A stretch of 25,137 nucleotides of DNA from Verrucomicrobiota bacterium (lineage in GTDB: Bacteria; Verrucomicrobiota; Verrucomicrobiia; Limisphaerales; UBA9464): contig JAFLEG010000003.1 of NCBI GenBank assembly GCA_017302195.1, forward strand, positions 1 through 25,137, read 5' to 3'. Positions 8,414-18,057 of this stretch are shown piece after piece; position 1 is the first letter of the stretch, and the number at the start of each line of letters is the position of its first letter. Both the position numbers and the translations under genes were made by a program. The notes under the pieces were generated by a model that worked only from the letters and a program-made list of their open reading frames with translations, ran no database searches and was not told the DNA's origin.

Positions 8414-8974
8414 TTACCGGCGCAGGAGTTCCGACACATCCACGCCGACATCCGGAAATGCTGACGGGCGGGCCACGTCCCCTTCGTGGAGCGTCATCCT
8501 GGAAGCGTAGCCCGTGAACTGAGGCTCCCGGAAGATTTCCACGGTCAGCTCATTCAGGTTCACGATCCAAAGCTCCGTGATTCCGGCACGGCCGTATGCC
8601 GGGACTTTCTCCCTCTGGTCCAATTCCAAGGTCGATTCGGATATCTCCACCAGCAGCAGGACATCGTCGGGTTCCGGATGCCGCCGCCGGTAGAAGTCGC
8701 CGGCCGGTCGAAGCAGCATGAGATCCGGCTGCGGCTCAGACCGATCGTCCAGGCGAACGGGGTTCTGCACGGACACCACCCAACGACCCCGGTCGGCCAT
8801 TGAAAAGATCTGATTCAGATGAATGGTGACGCCGCCGTGGAAGGGGCCGATGGGGGACATATCAATGATCTGGCCACCCAACAATTCCACGCGCGCACCC
8901 GCCGGAAGCACCCCGGCCTCGGCCATGCGGTGGTACTCCGCAACGCTGAAGCAATGCCTGGCAGAGGCAACCAT
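8414..8974 (-). CDS. Uma2-family (DUF820) putative endonuclease-fold protein
   Basis: A 186-aa protein of the Uma2 family, which has the PD-(D/E)XK nuclease fold and is greatly expanded in cyanobacteria, Planctomycetes and Verrucomicrobia; the biological role is still unknown. Visible family features: N-terminal FSVAEYHRMAEAGVL and ARVELLGGQIIDMSPIG, with its conserved Glu; the probable active-site strand EPQPDLMLL (about 78-86); LLLVEISESTLELDQREKV (about 105-124) containing the E-x-S and downstream Lys; and AGITELWIVNL. The putative catalytic acidic residues and Lys are all present, so nothing suggests it is broken. The start at 8974 fits the usual family N-terminus. It is first in a two-gene unit with the membrane protein downstream (stop and start directly adjacent). 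Confidence 0.9.
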   Translation of the reverse strand: MVASARHCFSVAEYHRMAEAGVLPAGARVELLGGQIIDMSPIGPFHGGVTIHLNQIFSMADRGRWVVSVQNPVRLDDRSEPQPDLMLLRPAGDFYRRRHPEPDDVLLLVEISESTLELDQREKVPAYGRAGITELWIVNLNELTVEIFREPQFTGYASRMTLHEGDVARPSAFPDVGVDVSELLRR

Positions 8975-9054
8975 GCCGGAAAGCTAGCCGCTCGCCTCGG
9001 AGTTTCCAACCGCAAGTGCGACCCGTCCGGATGCAGGGTAAATCCGCTTGGAAC

Positions 9055-9074
9055 TGCGGTGGCTTGCCACCGCA
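9055..9074. repeat. Perfect 9-bp palindromic hairpin
   Basis: TGCGGTGGC, a TT loop, then GCCACCGCA: a perfect 9-bp stem. It sits in the 240-bp spacer between katG (stop at 9215) and the Uma2 gene (start at 8974), together with the hairpin at 9166-9192. There is no T-run on either side, so a simple Rho-independent terminator is unlikely. Confidence 0.75.
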
Positions 9075-9165
9075 TTCGCGTCGGTCGCGGCCATCGTCCA
9101 GGATGAGAATGAACGCCCGGCTTCCACCCCACGCGTCGTTCCAAAGCGGCGTCTCCGCTACGGTG

Positions 9166-9192
9166 CGCCGCCGCACTCCAAGTGCGGCGGCG
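9166..9192. repeat. Perfect 12-bp palindromic hairpin downstream of katG
   Basis: Arms 9166-9177 (CGCCGCCGCACT) and 9181-9192 are exact reverse complements, with a three-base CCA loop. The hairpin begins 22 bp past the katG stop codon in the direction of katG transcription. It could stabilise the katG mRNA 3' end or act as a T-less terminator; it also has the form of a REP-like intergenic palindrome. A weaker AGCGG/CCGCT stem lies just beside it around 9145-9160. Confidence 0.75.
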
Positions 9193-9214
9193 ATACAACC
9201 CCTCCGATGAGCGG

Positions 9215-11395
<2,181 letters not shown>

Positions 11396-11473
11396 GGCGT
11401 TGCTTTGATGAGTTGAACCCAGCCATCAAAACCGGTCAGCACACGTCGGGGAAATACTTGATTCCTTCCGCAA

Positions 11474-11492
11474 TCATAGGTGTTGCCTATGA
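11474..11492. promoter_or_regulatory. OxyR-type palindrome upstream of katG
   Basis: The sequence ATAGgtgttgcCTAT at 11476-11490, flanked by TC and GA that extend the symmetry to seven-base arms, matches the ATAG-N7-CTAT half element of the OxyR consensus, including the T at the second spacer base. It lies about 80 bp upstream of the katG ATG, a normal place for an activator overlapping or just upstream of the -35 region. The second ATAG-N7-CTAT element expected at a full tetramer site is not visible on either side. Binding by OxyR is inferred only from this match and its position. Confidence 0.55.
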
Positions 11493-11517
11493 CGTCACCG
11501 GGGATCAGACGGGGTGT

Positions 11518-11769
11518 TCAATCCTCGCCGGGAATCTTGACGGGGGCCTGCTTGGAGAGCTGCCCCGGACGGAGCCCCCGCGGCAGCGGGTTCAGGGACA
11601 CCAGTTGACGGACGGCGTCGGTTTGTGCCGGGTCCACCCCCAGGGAATCGAGGCGCGCGGCGGCATCCCGTGGATCCAGCCGAAACAGCGCCATCATCAG
11701 GCGCTCCACCGCCGCGGGCGAATGGCGGCCCTCCCCGATCGCTGCCCCGCGGGGCGGGATCCGGCCCAC
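11518..11769 (-). CDS. Possible small protein, unknown (83 aa, GTG start)
   Basis: A short open frame between katG and the PII gene, on the katG strand. Its product is largely helical in appearance (residues 19-55 contain AVERLMMALFRLDPRDAAAR and GVDPAQTDAVRQLVSL) with a basic tail, and the composition looks like real protein. However, the only start is a GTG at 11769, with a stop three codons further upstream, no ribosome-binding site is visible, and I recognise no family. It could be a genuine small gene, the remnant of a longer one, or chance in GC-rich DNA. If it is not real, the region 11396-11882 is a 487-bp intergenic region holding the katG and glnB promoters. Confidence 0.35.
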   Translation of the reverse strand: MGRIPPRGAAIGEGRHSPAAVERLMMALFRLDPRDAAARLDSLGVDPAQTDAVRQLVSLNPLPRGLRPGQLSKQAPVKIPGED

Positions 11770-11882
11770 AATCCAGGATCATGGCTCATGAGTGTGAGGT
11801 CATTCATGATGCACTTTCATGGATTCTGTTGCGCTGGAACGTCCGGGAATGCCACGGTCCGCCGCGTTTTCCACGGTTCCCG

Positions 11883-12221
11883 ATGAAACGAATTGAAGCC
11901 ATCATCAAGCCCTTCCGCCTTGAGGAGGTGAAGGCCAGCCTTCACGACGCCGGCCTGGTGGGCATGACCGTCACCGAGGTCAAGGGCTTCGGACGCCAGA
12001 AGGGCCATACCGAGATCTACCGGGGCGCCGAATACACCGTGGATTTTCTTCCCAAGATGAAGCTGGAACTCGTGGTGACCGACGCCCAACTGGACACCGC
12101 CGTCGGCGCCATCATCCAGGCCGCCAAGACCGGCAAGATCGGGGACGGAAAAATCTTCGTCACCACCGTCGAGGAGGCGATCCGGATCCGCACCGAGGAG
12201 CGCGGGGACCAGGCCCTCTGA
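11883..12221 (+). CDS. PII nitrogen regulatory protein (GlnB/GlnK type)
   Basis: A 112-aa trimeric signalling protein that reads 2-oxoglutarate and ATP/ADP and controls nitrogen assimilation, in particular by plugging Amt channels. The sequence is canonical: MKRIEAIIKPFRLEEVK at the N-terminus, KGFGRQKGHTEIYRGAEYTVDFLPK around the T-loop with the uridylylation target Tyr51 (and Tyr46), the B-loop region TGKIGDGKIFV (about 82-94), and the C-terminal motif EEAIRIRTEERG. The ATG at 11883 gives the exact family length. The Amt transporter gene follows after 31 bp, the standard glnK-amtB order, so GlnK is the better functional label, although GlnB and GlnK cannot be separated by sequence alone. 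No sigma-54 promoter of convincing quality was found upstream. Confidence 0.96.
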   Translation: MKRIEAIIKPFRLEEVKASLHDAGLVGMTVTEVKGFGRQKGHTEIYRGAEYTVDFLPKMKLELVVTDAQLDTAVGAIIQAAKTGKIGDGKIFVTTVEEAIRIRTEERGDQAL

Positions 12222-12252
12222 TGGTCACACCGTCCCCCCTCCCCTCCCCTTC

Positions 12253-13647
12253 ATGACCTGGTTCCGTCTTCTCCTCCTGCTGGCCGCCGTGGGAATCCTT
12301 CCCGGCTTCGCGGCCGAACCGAGCGTCGAACAGCGGCTCTCCGATCTCGAGGCCTACATCCGGAACACCGCGCCCGCCGGTCCGCTCCAGGGAAATCCCG
12401 GCCCGGGCCACAATGGCTGGATGATGGTCAGCGCCGCCATGGTCCTGTTCATGACGCTCCCGGGCCTGGCCCTCTTCTACGGCGGCCTGGTCCGCAAGAA
12501 GAACGTGCTGTCGGTGCTGGCCCAGTGCCTGGGTCTGACCGGCATCGTGATCGTGCTCTGGTGGGCCTGTGGCTACTCGCTCTCCTTCGCCAAGGGCTCG
12601 CCGTTTCTGGGCGGGTTTCAATGGGCGCTCCTTCGGGGCGTCACCGCGGACCCCAACCCCGACTACGGCGCCTGGGTGTCCCACAATGTTTACGCGATGT
12701 ACCAGATGATGTTCGCCATCATCACGCCCGCATTGATCGTCGGGGCGGTCGCCGAGCGCATGCGCTACCAGGCGCTGATGATCTTCTGCACCGCCTGGAT
12801 GTTTCTCGTGTACTTCCCGGTCGCCCACATGATGTGGGGGGCGGACGGGTGGATGAACGGCCTCTGGAATTCCGGTTCGGCCGTGAAGTCCATCGATTTC
12901 GCGGGGGGCATCGTGGTGCACATGACCTCGGGATGGAGCGCGCTGGCCCTCTGCCTGCTGCTCGGACCGCGCCGGGGCTTCGGACGCGAGCCGATCGTGC
13001 CGCACAGCATGGTGCTCTGCATGGTCGGCACCGGCATGCTCTGGTTTGGATGGTACGGGTTCAACGCCGGCAGCGCGGTTGCCGCCGACCGGATCGCGGC
13101 CAATGCCTTCACGGCCACCACGCTGAGCGCGGGTGTCGGCCTGTGCGTCTGGGCCGTCCTGGAATGGACCCTCCGGGGCCGCCCCAGTGTCCTGGGCATG
13201 TGCTCCGGTGCCGTGGCCGGGCTGGCCACCATCACCCCGGCCAGCGGATTCGTCACGCCGGCCGGCGCCGTCGTCATCGGACTCGTCGCCGGACTCTCGA
13301 CCTTCCTCGCCTGCGGCAAGCTCAAGTCGCTGTTCCGGTACGACGATTCCCTCGACACCTTCGGGGTGCACGCCGTCGGCGGCACTCTGGGAACCCTGCT
13401 GGCCGGCGTCCTGGCTTCGGCGGAAATCAACGCCAATCTCGGTGCGGACTGGATCCGCCCGTTCGTGGGCCGCACGCTGTGGCTGGAGCAGGCCAAGGCA
13501 GCCGCCGTGGTGCTGGTGCTCTCCGTGGGCGTGACCGTCGTGCTTTACGCCGTCATCCACCGCCTCGTGGGCTGCCGTGTCCCCGAGGACATCGAGAACC
13601 AGGGCCTCGACCTCGCCGAACACGGCGAGGAGGGATACACCCACTGA
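12253..13647 (+). CDS. amtB: Ammonium transporter Amt/AmtB
   Basis: A 464-aa inner-membrane ammonium channel. It has a cleavable signal peptide (about 1-20, ending GFAA), a short periplasmic extension with a helical SVEQRLSDLEAYIRN stretch, then eleven membrane helices starting at about residue 55. Family landmarks: FYGGLVRKKNVLS, MYQMMFAIITPALIVGAVAER, YFPVAHMMWG, and the twin histidines of the pore as His223 (GGIVVHMTSGW) and His373 (FGVHAVGGTLG). The C-terminal tail VPEDIENQGLDLAEHGEEGY is the segment that contacts PII. Second gene of an operon with the PII gene 31 bp upstream. The leader just before its ATG is a run of twenty pyrimidines without a Shine-Dalgarno sequence. The N-terminal extension is longer than in E. 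coli AmtB. Confidence 0.97.
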   Translation: MTWFRLLLLLAAVGILPGFAAEPSVEQRLSDLEAYIRNTAPAGPLQGNPGPGHNGWMMVSAAMVLFMTLPGLALFYGGLVRKKNVLSVLAQCLGLTGIVIVLWWACGYSLSFAKGSPFLGGFQWALLRGVTADPNPDYGAWVSHNVYAMYQMMFAIITPALIVGAVAERMRYQALMIFCTAWMFLVYFPVAHMMWGADGWMNGLWNSGSAVKSIDFAGGIVVHMTSGWSALALCLLLGPRRGFGREPIVPHSMVLCMVGTGMLWFGWYGFNAGSAVAADRIAANAFTATTLSAGVGLCVWAVLEWTLRGRPSVLGMCSGAVAGLATITPASGFVTPAGAVVIGLVAGLSTFLACGKLKSLFRYDDSLDTFGVHAVGGTLGTLLAGVLASAEINANLGADWIRPFVGRTLWLEQAKAAAVVLVLSVGVTVVLYAVIHRLVGCRVPEDIENQGLDLAEHGEEGYTH

Positions 13648-13690
13648 GAACCACCGGCGGCACCGAGATGGATTTCAGGGCGATGTCGGG

Positions 13691-13707
13691 GCGTGCTCAC
13701 GGCACGC
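13691..13707. terminator. Possible hairpin terminator between convergent genes
   Basis: GCGTGC, loop TCACG, GCACGC: a six-base stem in the 85-bp gap where the amtB operon and the efflux/OYE operon converge. The position is right for a terminator serving either strand, but there is no T-tract on either side, so the call is weak. Confidence 0.25.
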
Positions 13708-13732
13708 TTCCATGCGGCAGCCGGCCTCCCGG

Positions 13733-14812
13733 TTACGCCGTAAGCAACGGATAGTCGGTATATCCGGCGGGACCCGGGCTGTAGAACGTCGCAGGATTGG
13801 GCTCGGTCAGCGGCAGGCCGCGGCGGACGCGCTCGACCAGGTCGGGATTGCTGACGTAATGATGGCCGAAGGCGACCGCGGCCAGGGTCCCGGCCGCAAT
13901 CGCGGCGTCGGCTTCGCCCGGGGTGTAGCCCATGTTGCCCACCAGGGGTCCGGAAAACGCCGCCCGCGCTGCGGAAACCACGTCGGCCTGCTGTTGACCC
14001 AGGAAGTCCCCGCGCATGAGGTGCAGGTAGGCGATGCGGCGACGACCGAGTTCGGACGCCACATGCGCGGTCAGGCCCACGGGGTCGCTGTCCCGCATGT
14101 CATTGTAGCCGTTCAACGGGGAGATCCGCACCCCCACCCGGTCAGCGCCCCAGACCTCGCTGACGGCATCCGTCACCTCCAGCAGGAGACGGGCCCGATG
14201 GGCGACCGGACCGCCATACGGCCCGACCCGCCGGTTGGATCCATCCCGGAGAAATTCGTCGAGCAGGTATCCGTTGGCCCCGTGCACCTCCACGCCATCG
14301 AAACCGGCTGCCCGTGCATTTTCAGCCGCACGCCGGAACCCGGCGATGATGCCGGGAACTTCGTCATCCCGAAGCTCCCGGGGAACCACATAGGGCTTCT
14401 TGCCCTCGGGCGTGTGGACCTCATCCCCCTGGATGGCGAGTGCCGAAGGCGCCACGGGCTGGCGTCCATGGTTCAGCAGCGGATGGCAGGACCGCCCGCC
14501 ATGCCACAACTGCAGCACGATGCGCCCACCGCGGGCATGGACGGCCTCGGTCACGCGCCTCCATCCCTCCACCTGCGCTTCGGAGTAAACGCCGGGCTCC
14601 CGCCAGAAGGAGGAGTTGCCCTCCAGGACCATGGTGGCCTCGGCGATGATCAGCCCCGCGCTGGCCCGCTGGGAGTAGTACTCCGCCATCAGAGGCGTCG
14701 GCACATGGTCGGCATCCGCGCGGCACCGGGTCAGCGGCGCCATCAGGATGCGGTTGGACAGGGTCAGGGCGCCCAGTTTGCCCGGGCTGAGGAGTTGGGA
14801 ATGGTCACTCAT
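13733..14812 (-). CDS. Old Yellow Enzyme-family alkene reductase (NemA-like)
   Basis: A 359-aa cytoplasmic FMN-dependent TIM-barrel enzyme that reduces electron-poor C=C bonds, quinones, N-ethylmaleimide or nitro compounds using NAD(P)H. Features: N-terminal LSNRILMAPLTRCRAD (FMN-binding first strand), QLWHGGR (about 101-107), the substrate-activating pair His177/Asn180 in VEVHGANGYLLDEFL with Tyr182, GSNRRVGPYGG (about 191-201), and the C-terminal FGHHYVSNPDL and PLTEPN/TFY segments. The His/Asn pair and overall length match the NemA/xenobiotic-reductase branch. It is the last gene of the regulator-efflux operon, 25 bp after the RND pump stop codon, which suggests that toxic electrophiles are both reduced and pumped out. 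Exact substrate unknown. Confidence 0.93.
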   Translation of the reverse strand: MSDHSQLLSPGKLGALTLSNRILMAPLTRCRADADHVPTPLMAEYYSQRASAGLIIAEATMVLEGNSSFWREPGVYSEAQVEGWRRVTEAVHARGGRIVLQLWHGGRSCHPLLNHGRQPVAPSALAIQGDEVHTPEGKKPYVVPRELRDDEVPGIIAGFRRAAENARAAGFDGVEVHGANGYLLDEFLRDGSNRRVGPYGGPVAHRARLLLEVTDAVSEVWGADRVGVRISPLNGYNDMRDSDPVGLTAHVASELGRRRIAYLHLMRGDFLGQQQADVVSAARAAFSGPLVGNMGYTPGEADAAIAAGTLAAVAFGHHYVSNPDLVERVRRGLPLTEPNPATFYSPGPAGYTDYPLLTA

Positions 14813-14837
14813 GGATGGAAGGGTGCGAAGTGCGGAT

Positions 14838-17800
14838 TCAGGGAACGACGAGATGGGGTGCCAGCGGCGCTTCGGTCGGCCTGGTTTTGGAACCCAGGAG
14901 ACGTCCGGCCAGATTCATGATCACCACATAGAAGACCGGCGTGAGGAAGAGTCCGAAGAGGGTCACACCGATCATCCCGGAGAACACCGCCACCCCCATG
15001 GCCTGGCGCATCTCGGCGCCGGCGCCGCTGGACACCACCAGCGGGAACACGCCGGCGATGAAGGCGATGCTGGTCATGAGGATGGGACGCAACCGCAGGC
15101 GGCAGGCCTCCAGCGCGGCGGAGACGGCGTCCATGCCGGCGTGCTGCTTCTCCCGCGCGAACTCCACGATCAGGATCGCGTTCTTGCAGGCCAGTCCCAC
15201 CAGCACGATGAGTCCGATCTGGGTGAAGATGTTGTTGTCCCCGCCCTTGAGAAACACGCCCAACATGGCGCTCAGCAGGCACATCGGCACGATGAGGATG
15301 ATGACCAGGGGCAGGCTGAAGCTCTCATACTGCGCCGCCAGCACCAGGAACACGAGCAGCACGCAGAGCGGGAAGACCAGCACCGCGGTGTTGCCGGCGA
15401 TCCGCTGCTGATAGGGGAGCTCGGTCCACTCAAAGGCCATTCCCGGCGGCAGGTTGGCCTTCACCAATTCCTCGATGTAGGCCTCCCCCTGCCCCGTGCT
15501 GAATCCTGGCGCCGGGGCGCCGTTGATCTCCGCCGCCGGATAGCCGTTGTACCGCATGACGCGGTCCGGTCCGGAACTTTCGCGAATCCGCACCACCGAA
15601 CCGAGGGGCACCATCTGTCCCTCCTCGTTCCGCACCTTGAGCCGGGTCACCTGCTCCGACGACGCCCGGAACGGTGCGTCCGCCTGGGCGATGACCTGGT
15701 AGGTGCGTCCGAACCGGTTGAAGTCATTGACGTAGAGCGATCCCAGATACACCTGCATGGTCTCAAACAGGCTGGCCAGCGGCACGCCCATGGACTTGGC
15801 CTTGATCCGGTTCACGTCGGCGTCGAGCTGCGGCACGTTGATCTGGTAGGTGGAGTACACCCCCTGGAGCACGTTGGTCGCGTACGCCTGGCCGATGATG
15901 CCCCAGGTGGTGCCATAGAGCGTCTGGGCGCCCAGGTTGGCACGATCCTCGATGTACAGCTTGAACCCGCCGCCGGTGCTCAGCCCGTTCACCGGCGGTG
16001 CGTTGATCACCAGCGTCCGCGCCTCCTGGATCTCCGAGAAGAGCCCGTTGAGCTTCGCCGCGATCGCCTTCGCCGAAAGGTCCGGAGAGCGCCGTTCCTC
16101 GAACGGCTTGAGACAGACAAAGGTGATGCCGGAGTTCGGGCTGGCGGTGAACCCGTTGGGCGACAGTCCCGGAAAGGCCACCGACGACTCCACTCCGGGT
16201 ACCGCCAGCGCCAGGTCCGTCATGCGCCGGAGCACCGCATCCGTGCGGTCCAGCGAGGCGGCGTCGGGCAACTGGGCGACGCAGATCAGATACTGCTTGT
16301 CCTGGTCGGGGATGAATCCGGCTGGCACGCGCTGGAAAACGCGGACGCCCAGCAGCACCAGGCCTGCGTACACCAGCAGCGCCACGCCGCTCACGCGGAT
16401 CACCCGCGCCACGCCCGCGGAATAGCGCGAGGCGGCCCAGGCAAAGAACCGGTTGAAGGGACGGAAGAACCATCCGAGCAGGGAATCCATCACCCGGGTC
16501 AGGGAATCCTTCGGTTGATCGTGGCCCCGCAGCAGCACGGCGCTGAGCGCCGGCGACAGGGTCAGGGAGTTGAACGCCGAGATCACCGTGGAGATGGCGA
16601 TGGTGATGGCGAACTGCTTGTAGAACTGCCCGGACAGCCCGCTGATGAACGCCGTGGGGATGAACACGGCGCACAGCACCAGCGCGGTGGCCACGATGGG
16701 TCCGGTCACCTCGTCCATGGCGCGCCGGGTGGCCTCGAGCGGGGAGAAGCCCAGCGCGATGTTTCGCTCCACGTTCTCGACCACCACGATGGCGTCGTCC
16801 ACCACGATGCCGATGGCCAGCACCAGTCCGAAGAGGGACAGCGCGTTGATGCTGAACCCAAGGGCGGCCATCACGGCGAAGGTGCCCACGAGCGACACCG
16901 GCACCGCCGCGAGCGGAATGATGCTGGCGCGCCAGGTCTGGAGGAACACCAGCACCACGATCACCACCAGAATAATGGCCTCAAAGAGGGTGTGGATGAC
17001 GGCGTCAATGGACTTGTCCACGAACACCGTCGGGTCATAGGCGATGGCGTAGTTGAGTCCGGGCGGGAACGAGGCCTTCAGCATCTTCATGGTCTCGCGG
17101 ACGCTGGCCGACAGCTCCAGGGCGTTGCTGCCCGGCTGCTGGAAGATGGGGATGGCCACCGCCGACTGGTTGTTGAGCTGGGAGCGCAGGGCGAACTCCC
17201 CGGCGCCCAGCTCCACGCGCGCCACATCCTTGAGCAGCACGGTTTCGCCGTTGGCGCCGCGCTTGACGATGATGTTCTCAAACTCCTCCTCGGTGACCAG
17301 GCGCCCCTTGGCGTTGATCTGCACCTCGAAGCTCACCGGACCCGACACCGGCTGCTGCCCGACGGCACCCGCCGCCACCTGCACGTTCTGCTCGCGGATG
17401 GCCGCCACCACATCCCCGGCGGTGAGGCTTTTGGCGGCCACCCGGTCGGGATCCAGCCACACCCGCATCGCGTAGTCTCCGGATCCGAACACCTGCACCT
17501 GCCCCACGCCGGGAATGCGTGCCAGCACGTCCTTCACCTGCAGGGTGGCGTAGTTGCGCACATAGATGTCGTCGTAGGTGCCATCGCTGGTCAGATGGAC
17601 CACCATGGTCAGGTCCGGCGTGGACTTGAGGGTCAGCACACCCAGGCGCCGGACCTCCTCCGGCAGTTTGGGAAGGGCCTGCGAGACGCGGTTCTGAACC
17701 TGCACCTGGGCCTGATCAATGTCCGTGCCCAGCTTGAAGGTGACGGTGAGGGTCATCACCCCGTCGCTGGTCGCCTGGGAGAACAGGTAGAGCGAGTTCT

Positions 17801-18023
17801 CCACGCCGTTCAACTGCTGCTCGAGCGGGACTGCGACCGTCTCGGAGATGGTGGTGGGATTGGCGCCCGGATAGACCGCCCGGACAACGATCTGGGGCGG
17901 GACGACCTCCGGATACTCCGAGATCGGCAGCCGAACCATCGCAATCAACCCGACCAGGAAGATCAGGATGGAAAGCACGGCCGCGAAGATGGGGCGCTGG
18001 ATGAAGAAATGGCTGAACTTCAT
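14838..18023 (-). CDS. RND multidrug efflux pump, inner-membrane permease (AcrB/HAE1 type)
   Basis: A 1061-aa trimeric proton-driven pump that exports hydrophobic or amphiphilic compounds across the envelope. The N-terminus MKFSHFFIQRPIFAAVLSIL is classic, as are LPISEYPEVVPPQI, YPGANPTTISETVA and the porter-domain repeats. Proton-relay residues are intact: Asp409-Asp410 in AIGIVVDDAIVVVENVER (AcrB 407/408) and Lys947 in LVGLACKNAILIVEFAREK (AcrB 940). Twelve membrane helices are present and the length is normal. The start at 18023 is chosen over a longer frame because it begins exactly at the family N-terminus. The adaptor gene is 34 bp upstream and the OYE gene 25 bp downstream. No TolC-type outer-membrane channel is encoded in the cluster, so one elsewhere in the genome must be recruited. 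Confidence 0.97.
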   Translation of the reverse strand: MKFSHFFIQRPIFAAVLSILIFLVGLIAMVRLPISEYPEVVPPQIVVRAVYPGANPTTISETVAVPLEQQLNGVENSLYLFSQATSDGVMTLTVTFKLGTDIDQAQVQVQNRVSQALPKLPEEVRRLGVLTLKSTPDLTMVVHLTSDGTYDDIYVRNYATLQVKDVLARIPGVGQVQVFGSGDYAMRVWLDPDRVAAKSLTAGDVVAAIREQNVQVAAGAVGQQPVSGPVSFEVQINAKGRLVTEEEFENIIVKRGANGETVLLKDVARVELGAGEFALRSQLNNQSAVAIPIFQQPGSNALELSASVRETMKMLKASFPPGLNYAIAYDPTVFVDKSIDAVIHTLFEAIILVVIVVLVFLQTWRASIIPLAAVPVSLVGTFAVMAALGFSINALSLFGLVLAIGIVVDDAIVVVENVERNIALGFSPLEATRRAMDEVTGPIVATALVLCAVFIPTAFISGLSGQFYKQFAITIAISTVISAFNSLTLSPALSAVLLRGHDQPKDSLTRVMDSLLGWFFRPFNRFFAWAASRYSAGVARVIRVSGVALLVYAGLVLLGVRVFQRVPAGFIPDQDKQYLICVAQLPDAASLDRTDAVLRRMTDLALAVPGVESSVAFPGLSPNGFTASPNSGITFVCLKPFEERRSPDLSAKAIAAKLNGLFSEIQEARTLVINAPPVNGLSTGGGFKLYIEDRANLGAQTLYGTTWGIIGQAYATNVLQGVYSTYQINVPQLDADVNRIKAKSMGVPLASLFETMQVYLGSLYVNDFNRFGRTYQVIAQADAPFRASSEQVTRLKVRNEEGQMVPLGSVVRIRESSGPDRVMRYNGYPAAEINGAPAPGFSTGQGEAYIEELVKANLPPGMAFEWTELPYQQRIAGNTAVLVFPLCVLLVFLVLAAQYESFSLPLVIILIVPMCLLSAMLGVFLKGGDNNIFTQIGLIVLVGLACKNAILIVEFAREKQHAGMDAVSAALEACRLRLRPILMTSIAFIAGVFPLVVSSGAGAEMRQAMGVAVFSGMIGVTLFGLFLTPVFYVVIMNLAGRLLGSKTRPTEAPLAPHLVVP

Positions 18024-18057
18024 GGGGCGTTCCGTTGGGGAGATGCTCGGGACGGGG

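Noticed and set aside
11768..11882. Possible sigma-54 promoter upstream of the PII gene
   Set aside because: Several GG...GC pairs were tried; the spacing was off by one to two bases in each case and the TTGC/TGGCAC context was poor.
12160..13644. 494-codon minus-strand frame opposite amtB
   Set aside because: Low-complexity His/Gly/Asp/Glu composition; amtB on the plus strand is unambiguous.
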